A stretch of DNA of 64,000 bases from the NCBI GenBank assembly GCA_963836665.1, contig CAWIKL010000001.1, positions 2,728,001 through 2,792,000 of the forward strand, given 5' to 3'. A program made the translations under genes and the position numbers. The notes below the pieces were generated by a model that saw only the letters and a program-made list of their open reading frames with translations, was not told where the DNA came from and ran no database searches. The number at the start of each line of letters is the position of its first letter. The first letter of the stretch is position 1. Of the stretch, positions 1 through 8,921 are shown one piece after another. The stretch is from JAICSD01 sp963836665. Its GTDB lineage: Bacteria > Acidobacteriota > Vicinamibacteria > Vicinamibacterales > 2-12-FULL-66-21.

Positions 1-1444
1 CCGCCGCCGCCGGCGACCGCACCTGGCCGAGCGCGCGGGCCGCCGCGGCGCGCACGCCGATGTCAGGCGCCTTCAGCAGGGCGAGCAGCGTGTCGTCGGT
101 CCCCGGCGCCTTCACTTTGGCCAGCGCGTCGAGCGCGGCCGCGACGACGCGCTTGTCGGGATCGTCGAGCATCTTCTGCAGCCGGCCGACCGCGAATGAC
201 GGCGGCGTCGCGCTGAGCGCGTCGGCAATCGCCGAGCGCACGATCCAGTGCGGATCGGGTTCCATGCCCGAGAGCAGCGTCGCGAAGCCCGGTGGGTCGA
301 TCTGCGCGGCCGCGCGCACCGCCGCCGCGCGCATCGTCGGCCAATCGTCGGTGATGAGGTCCTGGATGTAGGGCAGCCCCGCGTCGCTGCGGAGCGCCGC
401 CAGCGCGGCGATCGCGACCAGCGCGACGTTCGGATTCGGCTTGTTGGCGGCGAGCACGGCGACGATCGGCGCAGCGCCTTCAGGGGCGCCGATCTGCGCC
501 AGCGCGTCGATGGCGGACACGGCGAGCGCGACGTCGCCATTCGACTGCTCGAGCATCCGCCGCAAGAGCGGCACCGACGCAGTGTCCTTCAGTGCGCCGA
601 GGCCGCGCGCGGCGAAGGCGCGCGTATAGCGGCCAGGGGTACCGGCGAGTTGACGCAACAGCGGGATCGCCCGTGGATCGTTGATGCGGCGCAGCGCGTA
701 AGCGATCGGCCACCAACCCGATACACGGCCCGAGCCGTCCTGAACGGCGGCGGCGAGCGGCTCGAAGCCCTTCAGCCGTACCAGCGCGAACACGCCCAAC
801 CGCACCGCGTCGGCCGCAGGCGAGGCGCCGAACTTCTCGTCATCCGGCGCGATATTGGTGATCGCCCCCGCGCTCACGTAGGCGCCGACCATCTGGCCGA
901 CCGCCGCGGCCGAGCCGGTGTCGCCGATGAGGCCGAGCGCTTCGGCGGCGCGGCCGCGCACGCGCGGGTCAGCGTCCTGCAGTGCGGTGGTGAGTAGCGG
1001 CACCGACGCCTTGTCGGCGAGCAGCCCGAGCGCGAACGCGGCCATCTGGCGCACGTCCGCATCGGGATCGCTCAACAGCGGCCGTACGGCGGGCGCCCCG
1101 TCGGCGAGCCCGACGCGGCCGATGGCCAGCGCGGCGCGTCGGCGAATGCGCGCGTCGGCGTCGGCGGCAAGCGTCGTCAGATCGGCGACGACCGGGATCG
1201 GCACGGGCGGCAGCGCGACGTTCTTCTTGTTGGCAGTCGTCGCGGGCGCGGGCGCCGGCATCGGTTCGGGCGACGGAGCCGGATCGCGCAGGATGCGCCG
1301 ATCCTCGAGACGCAGAATCCAGCTCATCTTCTGGTCGGCGGCCATCACCGGCGCCGTCTGCGGCGTCTGCGGCTTCGGCGGGGGGGCGCTGCCGCATCCG
1401 GACAGCAGCAACAGGCTGACAACGAACAGCCACGGGTATCGCAT
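1..1444 (-). CDS. HEAT-repeat lipoprotein (3' end beyond window)
   Basis: The reading frame begins with a lipoprotein signal peptide: Met-Arg, a hydrophobic stretch and the lipobox L14-S-G-C17. A Pro/Ala-rich linker follows, then from about residue 90 to the window edge a series of roughly 30-residue helical repeats with the HEAT pattern (for example RQMAAFALGLLADKASVPLL, and units beginning with D-x-R-VR). HEAT arrays are protein-binding scaffolds. Lipidation would anchor this one at the inner face of the outer membrane or in the periplasm. The frame is open to base 1, so the C-terminus is missing; in related phyla such arrays are sometimes followed by a peptidyl-prolyl isomerase, which cannot be checked here. 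ATG 1444 is preceded by a TAGACT hexamer 10 nt upstream and no ribosome-binding site. Confidence 0.8.
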   Translation of the reverse strand, partial: MRYPWLFVVSLLLLSGCGSAPPPKPQTPQTAPVMAADQKMSWILRLEDRRILRDPAPSPEPMPAPAPATTANKKNVALPPVPIPVVADLTTLAADADARIRRRAALAIGRVGLADGAPAVRPLLSDPDADVRQMAAFALGLLADKASVPLLTTALQDADPRVRGRAAEALGLIGDTGSAAAVGQMVGAYVSAGAITNIAPDDEKFGASPAADAVRLGVFALVRLKGFEPLAAAVQDGSGRVSGWWPIAYALRRINDPRAIPLLRQLAGTPGRYTRAFAARGLGALKDTASVPLLRRMLEQSNGDVALAVSAIDALAQIGAPEGAAPIVAVLAANKPNPNVALVAIAALAALRSDAGLPYIQDLITDDWPTMRAAAVRAAAQIDPPGFATLLSGMEPDPHWIVRSAIADALSATPPSFAVGRLQKMLDDPDKRVVAAALDALAKVKAPGTDDTLLALLKAPDIGVRAAAARALGQVRSPAAA

Positions 1445-1454
1445 AACTGTGCCC

Positions 1455-1460
1455 AGTCTA
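1455..1460 (-). promoter_or_regulatory. -10 hexamer TAGACT, near-leaderless start of HEAT lipoprotein
   Basis: TAGACT on the minus strand ends 10 nt before the ATG at 1444. A transcript starting 6-8 nt after it would have only a few untranslated bases. Confidence 0.4.
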
Positions 1461-1489
1461 GCAGCGCAGGGGCCGGAAGTCGGGGGTTG

Positions 1490-2605
1490 TCACGCCCTCA
1501 CGTCGTAGCTCTCCACCGTCGCCGCACTGATCCGATCCCAGTCGAGGGTCACCCCGATGCCGGGTCCACCCGGGACCTGAATCGTGCCCGACGCGCTCAC
1601 CTCGATCGAGGGCTCGATGAGATCCGGCACGAAGTAGCGACGGCTGGCAGCGATGTCACCGGGAAGCGAAAAGTTCGGCAGCGACGCCAGGTGGATGTTG
1701 TGCGCGCGGCCGATGCCACTTTCCAGCATGCCGCCGTGCCAGACCGGGATGCCGCGCGACGCGCACAGGTCGTGCAGCGCCATCGACGGACCGTGACCGC
1801 CGACACGTCCGGGCTTGATGTTGATGACGCGGCAGGCGTCCAGCTCGATCGCTTCTGCCGCATCCCGCGTCGAATGGATCGACTCGTCAAGGCAGATCGG
1901 CGTCCGCAACGCGCGTTGCAGCACGGCGTGATCGCGAATGTCGTCGTAGTCGAGCGGTTGCTCGATCATCATCAGGGCGAATCGATCGAACCCGGCGAGG
2001 CGGTCGCGGTCCGCGAGCGTGTAGGCGGCGTTGGCATCGACCATCAACTGGACGCCGCCGAAACGCGCCCGCACCGCCTCGACGACGGCGAGATCCCATC
2101 CGGGCTTGACCTTGATCTTGATGCGCTGGTAGCCGGCCGCGAGCTCCGCGTCGATCTTCGCCAGCAGCAGCTCGACCGAGTCCTGGATACCGATGGAGAC
2201 GCCCGAGGCGATCTCGGCGCGGGTACCGCCGAGCAGCCGCGCCAGCGGCACATGCTGCTGCCGCGCCGCGAGATCCCACGCCGCCATCTCGACGGCCGCC
2301 TTCGCCATGTTGTGCCCGCGCACGCGCGCGAGCGCCGGGAACAGGTCGCGGGGATGGGCGAAAGGCCGGCCGAGCACGATCGGCGCCAGGAAGTCCTTGA
2401 GGACGTGCCACGCCGTCACCGTTGTCTCCGGGCTGTAGTACGGATCGACGTCGGCGACGCACTCGCCAATGCCGCTGATCCCATTCCCCTCGACAGAGAC
2501 CAGGATGAACGACCGATCGTAGATGCGCCCGAAGCTCGTCTCGAAGAACGCGACGAGCGGCAGACGGATCAATCGAAGCTGCAGCCTCTCAATCGTGATC
2601 GCCAC
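1490..2605 (-). CDS. Enolase-superfamily o-succinylbenzoate synthase / N-acylamino acid racemase-like (MenC type)
   Basis: A 371-residue protein of the muconate-lactonizing subgroup of the enolase superfamily, closest to the MenC/NAAAR form found in low-GC bacteria and archaea. The catalytic pieces are visible: a KIKVK lysine motif near residue 165, metal ligands in VDANAAYT, EQPLDYDD and LDESIHS, and the second catalytic lysine in NIKPGRVGGH. Such enzymes dehydrate SHCHC to o-succinylbenzoate in menaquinone synthesis or racemise N-succinyl amino acids; sequence alone does not separate the two. No other men gene is in the window, so the menaquinone role is unproved. The start is a GTG at 2605 inside a 58-bp palindrome and diverges from the kinase gene. 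Confidence 0.8.
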   Translation of the reverse strand: MAITIERLQLRLIRLPLVAFFETSFGRIYDRSFILVSVEGNGISGIGECVADVDPYYSPETTVTAWHVLKDFLAPIVLGRPFAHPRDLFPALARVRGHNMAKAAVEMAAWDLAARQQHVPLARLLGGTRAEIASGVSIGIQDSVELLLAKIDAELAAGYQRIKIKVKPGWDLAVVEAVRARFGGVQLMVDANAAYTLADRDRLAGFDRFALMMIEQPLDYDDIRDHAVLQRALRTPICLDESIHSTRDAAEAIELDACRVINIKPGRVGGHGPSMALHDLCASRGIPVWHGGMLESGIGRAHNIHLASLPNFSLPGDIAASRRYFVPDLIEPSIEVSASGTIQVPGGPGIGVTLDWDRISAATVESYDVRA

Positions 2606-2659
2606 GGATGCACACAGATAAGCACAGATCGATCCGTGTTCATCCCTGTTTTTCCGTGG
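2602..2659. repeat. 58-bp imperfect palindrome between divergent genes
   Basis: Two 29-base arms (2602-2630 and 2631-2659) are reverse complements at 21 of 29 positions, meeting at GATCGATC and ending in CCACGGA / TCCGTGG. Each arm is a stutter of a roughly 10-base word (CACGGAT-CACAGAT-CACAGATC). It overlaps the first bases of the MenC-like gene and ends just before the -10 box of the kinase gene. Confidence 0.6.
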
Positions 2660-2661
2660 CG

Positions 2662-2667
2662 TATACT
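2662..2667 (+). promoter_or_regulatory. -10 hexamer TATACT, leaderless start of deoxynucleoside kinase
   Basis: TATACT ends 8 nt before the GTG start at 2676 and no ribosome-binding site fits between, so transcription would begin at or within two or three bases of the start codon. Confidence 0.55.
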
Positions 2668-2675
2668 CCCCGACG

Positions 2676-3317
2676 GTGAACTCGTTCCGCTACATCGCCA
2701 TCGAGGGGCCGCCCGGCGTCGGCAAGAGTGCGCTGGCGGATCGGCTCGGCGCCCGGCTGGACGCGACGATGGTGCTCGACGAGACCGACAACCCGTTCTT
2801 GGCCGACTTTCACGCCAGCCGTCCAGGCGCGGCGTTCCAGGCGCAGCTCTTCTTCACGCTGGCGCGCCATCGACAGCAGACCTCGCTGCGCCAGAGCGAT
2901 CTCTTCAGCCAACTGACGATCAGCGACTATCTGTTCGACCGCGACAAGATCCACGCCTACCTGAATCTCGACGACAACGAGCTGTTCATCTATCAGCGAC
3001 TCTACGAGCTGCTGGCACAGGACGTGCCGGCTGCCGATCTGGTCATTTACCTGCAGACGCCGACCGACGTCCTCCGCCGCCGCCTGCGCGATCGCCATCG
3101 GACCAGCCCCGAGACTCCGCTGCTCGACGATGAATACGTGCGTGAGCTGAACGAGGCCTACAACCACTTCTTCTTCCACTACAACGCCACCCCACTCCTG
3201 GTCGTGGAGACGTCCCAGTTCGACCTGACCTGGGGGGACGAAGCGCTCGAAGACCTGTCGAAACAGCTCAATGGCATGGGACGCGGCACCCGCTACTACG
3301 TGCCGCGGACGCGGTAG
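2676..3317 (+). CDS. Deoxynucleoside kinase (dGK/dAK type)
   Basis: A 213-residue P-loop kinase of the deoxyribonucleoside kinase family, which phosphorylates salvaged deoxynucleosides to 5'-monophosphates in the cytoplasm. The Walker A loop is EGPPGVGKS (residues 9-17). It is followed by a QAQLFFTLARHRQ segment, the D-Y-L-F-D-R-D-K substrate-pocket stretch near residue 88, and an arginine-rich lid (LRRRLRDRHR) near residue 130 that covers the phosphate donor. Length matches bacterial members (about 210). The GTG start is chosen because the core begins five residues later and the only promoter-like hexamer lies immediately upstream. It stands alone before the accD series, from which it is separated by 65 nt. 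Confidence 0.88.
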   Translation: MNSFRYIAIEGPPGVGKSALADRLGARLDATMVLDETDNPFLADFHASRPGAAFQAQLFFTLARHRQQTSLRQSDLFSQLTISDYLFDRDKIHAYLNLDDNELFIYQRLYELLAQDVPAADLVIYLQTPTDVLRRRLRDRHRTSPETPLLDDEYVRELNEAYNHFFFHYNATPLLVVETSQFDLTWGDEALEDLSKQLNGMGRGTRYYVPRTR

Positions 3318-3369
3318 CTCGGTCTTCCCCTCCTCTCCCTTCCCGGTCTTCCCGTCGTGCCGTCTTTGA

Positions 3370-3375
3370 TAAGCT
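3370..3375 (+). promoter_or_regulatory. Extended -10 (TGA-TAAGCT) before accD
   Basis: TAAGCT preceded by TG-A gives an extended -10 pattern ending 7 nt before the accD ATG at 3383. There is no Shine-Dalgarno sequence. Weaker match than the other examples. Confidence 0.35.
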
Positions 3376-3382
3376 CAGCTCG

Positions 3383-4264
3383 ATGGCGTGGTTCAAGAAG
3401 GTTCGCAAGCCGATCGAGCCGCAGGCGAACAAGGAGAGCCGGGTTCCTGAGGGCCTGTGGGTCAAGTGCCCATCGTGCGGCGAGGTCATCTACAACAAGG
3501 ATCTGGCCGCGACGCTGAACGTCTGCCCGAAGTGCGCGCATCACTTCCGCATCGGCGCCCTCGAACGCCTGCGCATGCTCTTCGATGGTGAGTTCGTCGA
3601 GTACGATCGCGATCTCCGCTCGACCGACCCACTCGCCTTCGTCGACACCAAGCCTTACCGCAAGCGGCTCGAGGCCAGCATTGCCTCGACCGGCATGTCC
3701 GACGCAGTTGTCTGCGCCACCGGCGCGATCGAAGGGATGGAAGCGTCGGTGGCGGCGATGGAGTACACCTTCATCGGCGGCAGCATGGGTGTCGTCGTCG
3801 GCGAGAAGATCACTCGCGCCATCGAGCGCGCGATCGCGCGCCGGCTGCCGGTGGTGATCGTCGCCTCGTCGGGCGGAGCGCGGATGATGGAAGGGGCCCT
3901 GTCGCTGATGCAGATGGCCAAGATCAGCGGCGCGCTGGCGCGCCTCGATCGTGCGCGCCTGCCCTACGTCTCGGTGCTGACCGATCCCACGACTGGCGGC
4001 GTGACCGCGAGTTTTGCCATGCTTGGCGACGTCAACATCGCCGAGCCGAAGGCCTTGATCGGCTTTGCCGGCCCGCGGGTCATCGAGCAGACGATCCGGC
4101 AGAAGCTGCCCGAAGGCTTCCAACGCAGCGAGTTCCTGCTCGACCACGGCATGCTCGACATGGTGGTCGATCGCCGTGAGATGAAGGCGGCCATCGCGCG
4201 GGTCCTCCGCTTCAGCCTGCCGGCCAACCGCGCCGAGCCGGAGGCGGCCGCGACCGAGCCGTGA
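3383..4264 (+). CDS. accD: Acetyl-CoA carboxylase carboxyltransferase subunit beta
   Basis: A 293-residue AccD. With AccA it forms the carboxyltransferase that moves CO2 from carboxybiotin to acetyl-CoA, giving malonyl-CoA for fatty-acid synthesis. The N-terminal four-cysteine zinc ribbon is intact (CPSCGEV and, about 15 residues later, CPKCAHHF). The crotonase-fold core carries FIGGSMGVVVGEK, SSGGARMMEG and DPTTGGVTASFAM, the acyl-CoA binding and oxyanion-hole segments. Full family length. The stop overlaps the folC start (GTGA), so the two are translationally coupled, as in many bacteria where accD-folC are adjacent. accA is not in the window. Confidence 0.97.
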   Translation: MAWFKKVRKPIEPQANKESRVPEGLWVKCPSCGEVIYNKDLAATLNVCPKCAHHFRIGALERLRMLFDGEFVEYDRDLRSTDPLAFVDTKPYRKRLEASIASTGMSDAVVCATGAIEGMEASVAAMEYTFIGGSMGVVVGEKITRAIERAIARRLPVVIVASSGGARMMEGALSLMQMAKISGALARLDRARLPYVSVLTDPTTGGVTASFAMLGDVNIAEPKALIGFAGPRVIEQTIRQKLPEGFQRSEFLLDHGMLDMVVDRREMKAAIARVLRFSLPANRAEPEAAATEP

Positions 4265-5526
4265 GCGCCCCGCCCCAAGCGGAACCGCGGGGGCCGGCGA
4301 CCGAGTTCCTCTTCAGCCTCGAGCGCTTCGGCATGAAGTTCGGTCTGGCCAGCATGGCCCGGCTGTGCGCCGCGCTCGATCACCCCGAGCGCGCCTTCGC
4401 CGCGATCCATGTCGCCGGCACCAACGGCAAGGGATCCGTGGCGGCGATGGTGGACGGGGCGCTGAACGCGGCTGGATGGACGTCCGCGCGCTACACGTCG
4501 CCGCACCTGGTACGGCTCGAGGAACGCTTCATGATCGGCGGCGCCGAGGTCGCGGCTGAGACGCTCGAGGCCGCGGCCGCGCGCGTACGCGATGCCGTCG
4601 ACCGTCTGCGCGCGTCGGGCGAGCTGGAGGCGTGGCCGACCTTCTTCGAGTGCACGACCGCGGTCGCCTTCGATCTCTTCCGCGAGGCGCACGCCGAGGT
4701 CGCGGTCTGCGAAGCCGGCCTCGGCGGACGCCTCGACGCCACCAACGTGGTCTCGCCGATCGCGACGGCGATCGTCTCCATCGATTTCGATCATCAGGCG
4801 CAGCTCGGCGACACGCTGGCGGCGATCGCCTGGGAGAAGGCGGGCATCATCAAGCCGGGCGTGCCAGTGATCGCCGGCTCCATGCCGGCCGAGGCGATGG
4901 AGGTGATCGCGCGCGTGGCCGCGGAACGCGGCGCCCCGCTGATCCGTGCCGGCGATGACGCGGCCTTGGCGGCGCGGGTCGCGCCGCTGCCGCTATCGCT
5001 CGCCGGCGCGCACCAGCGCGCCAACGCCGCGGTCGCACTCGCGCTCCTCGAAACGGTCGACGCCGACCCGCGGCATCGCATCCGCGTTCCCGCTGCGGCG
5101 CGCCGGGCCGGCCTGTCGACGGCGGTGTGGCCGGGCCGGCTGGAGACGATCGTGTGGCGCGGACGCCGCGTGCTGCTCGACGCGGCGCACAACCCGGCCG
5201 GCGCGCGCGCGCTGGCGTCCTACCTGGCGTCGGAGGCGCCGGGGGGCGCGACGCTGGTGTTTGCGGCAATGAAGGACAAGGCGATCGCCGAGATGTTGCG
5301 CGCAGTCGCGCCGCACGTGCGCCAGCTCGTGTGCACGACGGCCCCCTCGCCGCGCGCGGCGGCAGCGGCGGATCTGGCGGCCATCGCCGCCGGCGCCGGC
5401 CTGACCGTCGTGGCCGTCGAGGATCCGATGGCCGCGCTCGAGCACGCACGCCAGAGGCCGGATCCGATCGTCGTGGCCGGGTCGATCTTCCTCATCGGCG
5501 CCGTCCGGAAGCAGCTGCTGCCGTGA
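4261..5526 (+). CDS. folC: Bifunctional folylpolyglutamate synthase / dihydrofolate synthase
   Basis: A 421-residue Mur-ligase-family enzyme that joins glutamate to dihydropteroate and extends folate polyglutamate tails using ATP. Visible signatures are HVAGTNGKGSVAAM (P-loop, about residue 44), the YTSPHL folate-loop motif, E-A-G-L-G-G-R-L-D-A-T-N (Mg/omega region), and in the C-terminal domain DAAHNPAGARAL. The start is a GTG overlapping the accD stop, and its own stop overlaps the next start in the same GTGA arrangement, so accD, folC and lptD are read as a chain. Confidence 0.95.
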   Translation: MSAPPQAEPRGPATEFLFSLERFGMKFGLASMARLCAALDHPERAFAAIHVAGTNGKGSVAAMVDGALNAAGWTSARYTSPHLVRLEERFMIGGAEVAAETLEAAAARVRDAVDRLRASGELEAWPTFFECTTAVAFDLFREAHAEVAVCEAGLGGRLDATNVVSPIATAIVSIDFDHQAQLGDTLAAIAWEKAGIIKPGVPVIAGSMPAEAMEVIARVAAERGAPLIRAGDDAALAARVAPLPLSLAGAHQRANAAVALALLETVDADPRHRIRVPAAARRAGLSTAVWPGRLETIVWRGRRVLLDAAHNPAGARALASYLASEAPGGATLVFAAMKDKAIAEMLRAVAPHVRQLVCTTAPSPRAAAAADLAAIAAGAGLTVVAVEDPMAALEHARQRPDPIVVAGSIFLIGAVRKQLLP

Positions 5527-7844
5527 TACGCTTTGCCAATTCTCTCCGCTCGATGCGTCGTACCAGCCTGCTCTTCCTGATCGCGTTCGCGGCGGCCGCC
5601 GCGCCCGCCCGGGCGCAGGGCACGCCCGCGATGGGCGGCTGCGGCTATAAGTGGGCGGTCGTCAGCCAGAACGCCAACAATGTCAACGAGACGCACACCA
5701 TCCTGTTGAAGGACGTGCACATCGACTGCAATGACATCCAGCTGTTCGCCGACCAGGCCGAGCTGTTCAACGACGTCGATCGCATGACGGCAGCCGGCAA
5801 CGTCGTGTTCGTGTCGGGCGGCAACCGCATCTCGGCCGAGCGCATGGAGTTCAACACCCGCACCAAGACGGGCACGTTCTTCAACGCCTCGGGCATCGCC
5901 AACGTCGAAAACCGTGGCATCGACCGCAGCCTGTTTGGCTCGCAGGAGCCCGACGCCTACTTCTGGGGAGAGAAGCTCGAGAAGCTCGGGCCGAGGACCT
6001 ACCGGATCACGCACGGCGGCTTCACCACCTGCACGCAGCCGACACCGCGCTGGGAGTTCGTCGCCGGCACGCTGACGGTGACGCTGGAGAAGCGGGCGCT
6101 GATGAGCAACGCGCTGCTCAAGGTGAAGGACGTCCCGGTGTTCTACCTGCCCGGGATGTACTACCCGATCAACAAGGAGGACCGCGCCACTGGCTTCCTG
6201 ATCCCGATTTACGGCACGTCGACGATCAAGGGGCAGATGCTCAAGAACGCCTTCTTCTGGGCGATCGACCGCAGCCACGACGCGACGCTGTTCATGGACT
6301 ACTACTCGAAGACCGGCTACGGCTACGGCGGCGAGTATCGCTACGTCCAGTCGCCGACCTCTTCGGGCAACGTGCAGACCTACGTCCTGCGCGAGCACGA
6401 CGCGACCTACGAGCAGTCCGACGGCACGACCAATACCCAGCCGGGCATCGACAGCTACCAGGTGAACGGCAACATGATGCAGGCGATTGGTCCGCATCTC
6501 CGGCTGACGGGCAACGCCAACTATTTCTCCAGCCTCGTCGCCCAGCAGCGCTATCAGCAGAATCTCTATGCCGCGACCCAGCGCTCGCGCAGCTTCGGCA
6601 TCAATGCCGTCGGCAACTGGGGCGCCAACACCGTCAGCGGCACGGTCGACCGCAACGAGATTTTTGCCGGCGATGGCACCGACAACTCCAACGTGACCGG
6701 GTCGCTGCCGCGCATCACCTTCAGCCGCGGCGAGAAGAAGATCGGCGATCTGCCGGTCTACTTCGGCCTGTCCAGCGAATACGTCACCCTCATCCGCACC
6801 GACCGCTACAACGGCACCGTCGCCGATCGCGGCCTGACCCGGGTCGACCTGCAACCGGGCCTGCGCTTTCCCTTCACCAAGTGGCCCTACCTGACGTTCA
6901 ACACCACGTTCGGCTTCCGCGAGACCTACTGGAGCGATAGCCAGATCTCTGACGCCAACGCGCTGCGCCTGCCGGATCCGATCCAGCGCCGCTATTTCAC
7001 GGTGGCATCGACGATTACCGGACCGGTGTTCACACGCATCTTCAATACCCCGCGCCGCAACTACGCGCAGAAGTGGAAGCACGTGATCGAGCCGGCCTTC
7101 CGCATCTCGCGCGTGTCGCCGATCGACAATTACGATCAGATCGTCAAGCTCGACGGCACCGACTACGTCGTCGGCAGCGTCACCAGTTTCCAGTACGGCC
7201 TGAACAACCGCCTCTACGCCAAGAAGAACAGCGCGCGCGAGATCCTCAACGTGGCGATCACACAAAGTTATTACACCGACGCCAAGGCGGCAGCGGTCGA
7301 CCGCGAGTACCAGAGCAGCACCTTCAACACCACGCCGAAGCCGACGAATTTTTCACCGGTGGCGCTGCAGGTGCACGTCAGCCCGACCGCGGTCACCGAC
7401 GCGACCTTCCGCACCGAGTACGACACGCAGTTCCACGCACTGCGCACGCTGGCGCTGAACGGCGGCTTGACGGAAGGCTGGGTCTCCGACCAGGCCGGCT
7501 GGAGCCAGACGCGCTTCATCCCCGGCTATAACACCGAGGCGAGCGCCTCGCACTTCATCAACAACGCGACCACCCTGCGCCGTCCCGGCGGCATGTTCGG
7601 CGGCACCTACGTGTTGAACTACGACGTACTGCACACCGCGTTCGTCAACCAGCGGCTGATTGCCACCTACAACACGCAGTGCTGCGGCATCGCGGTCGAG
7701 TACCAGCGCTTCAACTACGGCGCGGCGGCGTCGAACGTCGGCGTGCCGAACGATCGCCGCTTCAACATCTCGTTCACTCTCGCCGGGATCGGCACCTTCT
7801 CGGACATCTTCGGCGCCTTCGGCGCCCAGCAAGGCAGGCGATGA
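5523..7844 (+). CDS. lptD: LPS-assembly outer-membrane protein LptD
   Basis: LptD forms the beta-barrel that, with LptE, inserts lipopolysaccharide into the outer leaflet. A signal peptide (MRRTSLLFLIAFAAAAAPARA) is followed by an OstA/LptA-like beta-jellyroll (LLKDVHIDCNDIQLFADQAE, residues about 60-190) and a long barrel domain ending in an alternating aromatic pattern. The adjacent cysteine pair QCCGIAVEYQ near the C-terminus corresponds to the Cys-Cys pair that forms the essential inter-domain disulfides in E. coli LptD, and single cysteines are present in the N-domain. GTG 5523 overlaps the folC stop. ATG 5553, at the signal peptide itself, is an equally good start. The stop overlaps the next ATG (ATGA). 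Confidence 0.92.
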   Translation: MIRFANSLRSMRRTSLLFLIAFAAAAAPARAQGTPAMGGCGYKWAVVSQNANNVNETHTILLKDVHIDCNDIQLFADQAELFNDVDRMTAAGNVVFVSGGNRISAERMEFNTRTKTGTFFNASGIANVENRGIDRSLFGSQEPDAYFWGEKLEKLGPRTYRITHGGFTTCTQPTPRWEFVAGTLTVTLEKRALMSNALLKVKDVPVFYLPGMYYPINKEDRATGFLIPIYGTSTIKGQMLKNAFFWAIDRSHDATLFMDYYSKTGYGYGGEYRYVQSPTSSGNVQTYVLREHDATYEQSDGTTNTQPGIDSYQVNGNMMQAIGPHLRLTGNANYFSSLVAQQRYQQNLYAATQRSRSFGINAVGNWGANTVSGTVDRNEIFAGDGTDNSNVTGSLPRITFSRGEKKIGDLPVYFGLSSEYVTLIRTDRYNGTVADRGLTRVDLQPGLRFPFTKWPYLTFNTTFGFRETYWSDSQISDANALRLPDPIQRRYFTVASTITGPVFTRIFNTPRRNYAQKWKHVIEPAFRISRVSPIDNYDQIVKLDGTDYVVGSVTSFQYGLNNRLYAKKNSAREILNVAITQSYYTDAKAAAVDREYQSSTFNTTPKPTNFSPVALQVHVSPTAVTDATFRTEYDTQFHALRTLALNGGLTEGWVSDQAGWSQTRFIPGYNTEASASHFINNATTLRRPGGMFGGTYVLNYDVLHTAFVNQRLIATYNTQCCGIAVEYQRFNYGAAASNVGVPNDRRFNISFTLAGIGTFSDIFGAFGAQQGRR

Positions 7845-8908
7845 AAGGACTGATTCTGAGCGGCGGCAAGGGCACCCGGCTGCGGCCGCTCACCTACACC
7901 AGCGCCAAGCAGCTGGTGCCGGTCGCCAACAAGCCGGTGCTCTTCTACGGCATCGAGGCCCTCGCCGCAGCGGGCATCACCGACATCGGCATCGTCGTCG
8001 GCGACACGCGCGAGGAGATCAAGGCGGCGGTCGGCGACGGCTCGCGCTGGGGCGTCGCGGTGACCTACATCGAGCAGGATGCGCCGCGCGGGCTGGCCCA
8101 CGCCGTGCTGATCAGCGAGCCGTTCATCGGGCGCGAGCCGTTCGTCATGTATCTCGGCGACAACCTGCTCAACCGCGGCATCACCGGGTTCGTCGAGGAG
8201 TTCGTGCGCGAGGCGCCGGCGGCGCAGATCCTCCTGACTCGCGTGCCCGATCCGCAGATGTTCGGCGTCGCCGAGCTCGAGGATGGACGCGTCGTGCGCC
8301 TGGTCGAGAAACCAAAGGCGCCGAAAAGCGACCTCGCGCTGGTCGGCGTCTACATGTTTTCGCCGGCAGTATTCGAGTCGGTGAAGCGGATCACACCGAG
8401 CTTCCGCAACGAGCTCGAGATCACCGACGCGATCCAGGATCTGATCGACCGCGGCCTCGAAGTGCGCCCGCACCTGGTGCAGGGCTGGTGGAAGGACACC
8501 GGCAAGCTCGAAGACATGCTCGAGGCCAACCGTCTCATTCTCGACACGCTCGAGCGGCGCGTCGACGGCCGCGTCGACGCCGAGTCGCGCATCGAAGGCA
8601 AGGTGGTCATTGACGCCGGCGCCATCGTCGAACGCTCGGTCATCCGCGGTCCAGTCGTCATCGGCGCCGGCGCGCGCATCGTGCACGCCTACATCGGGCC
8701 GTTCACGTCGATCGGGCCGAACTGCGAGATCCGCGATTCCGAGATCGAGCACAGCATCGTGCTCGAAGGCAGCGTCATCAGAGATCTGGCCAACCGGGTC
8801 GAGGACAGCCTGATCGGCCGCAACGTCAAGATCATCCGCATGCCGGTCAAGCCGAGCGCCTACCGGTTCATGCTCGGCGACAACTCGGAAGTCGGTATCC
8901 GCTGGTAA
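7841..8908 (+). CDS. Glucose-1-phosphate thymidylyltransferase, long (left-handed beta-helix) form
   Basis: A 355-residue nucleotidyltransferase that activates glucose-1-phosphate with dTTP to dTDP-glucose, the first step of the dTDP-deoxysugar route. It opens with the sugar-nucleotidyltransferase signature LILSGGKGTRLRPLTYTSAK and carries MYLGDNLL (Mg-binding Asp) and VEKPKAPKSDLALVG (sugar-phosphate lysine). Unlike the roughly 290-residue RmlA, the chain continues from about residue 250 with hexapeptide repeats (IEGKVVIDAGAIVERSVIRG), the long form common in actinobacteria, archaea and deep-branching phyla, including deoxysugar antibiotic clusters. ATG overlaps the lptD stop by 4 nt. Confidence 0.9.
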   Translation: MKGLILSGGKGTRLRPLTYTSAKQLVPVANKPVLFYGIEALAAAGITDIGIVVGDTREEIKAAVGDGSRWGVAVTYIEQDAPRGLAHAVLISEPFIGREPFVMYLGDNLLNRGITGFVEEFVREAPAAQILLTRVPDPQMFGVAELEDGRVVRLVEKPKAPKSDLALVGVYMFSPAVFESVKRITPSFRNELEITDAIQDLIDRGLEVRPHLVQGWWKDTGKLEDMLEANRLILDTLERRVDGRVDAESRIEGKVVIDAGAIVERSVIRGPVVIGAGARIVHAYIGPFTSIGPNCEIRDSEIEHSIVLEGSVIRDLANRVEDSLIGRNVKIIRMPVKPSAYRFMLGDNSEVGIRW

Positions 8909-8921
8909 CGAGGAGTTTTCC

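Noticed and set aside
1487..3133. A 548-codon plus-strand frame opposite the MenC-like gene
   Set aside because: Its composition (Arg/Asp/His-rich, no hydrophobic core) is typical of antisense GC-rich frames, and it overlaps two conserved genes.
5220..7265. A 681-codon open frame on the minus strand opposite folC-lptD
   Set aside because: It is the antisense of two clearly conserved genes; high GC leaves long stop-free antisense frames throughout the window. No domain motif is seen in it.
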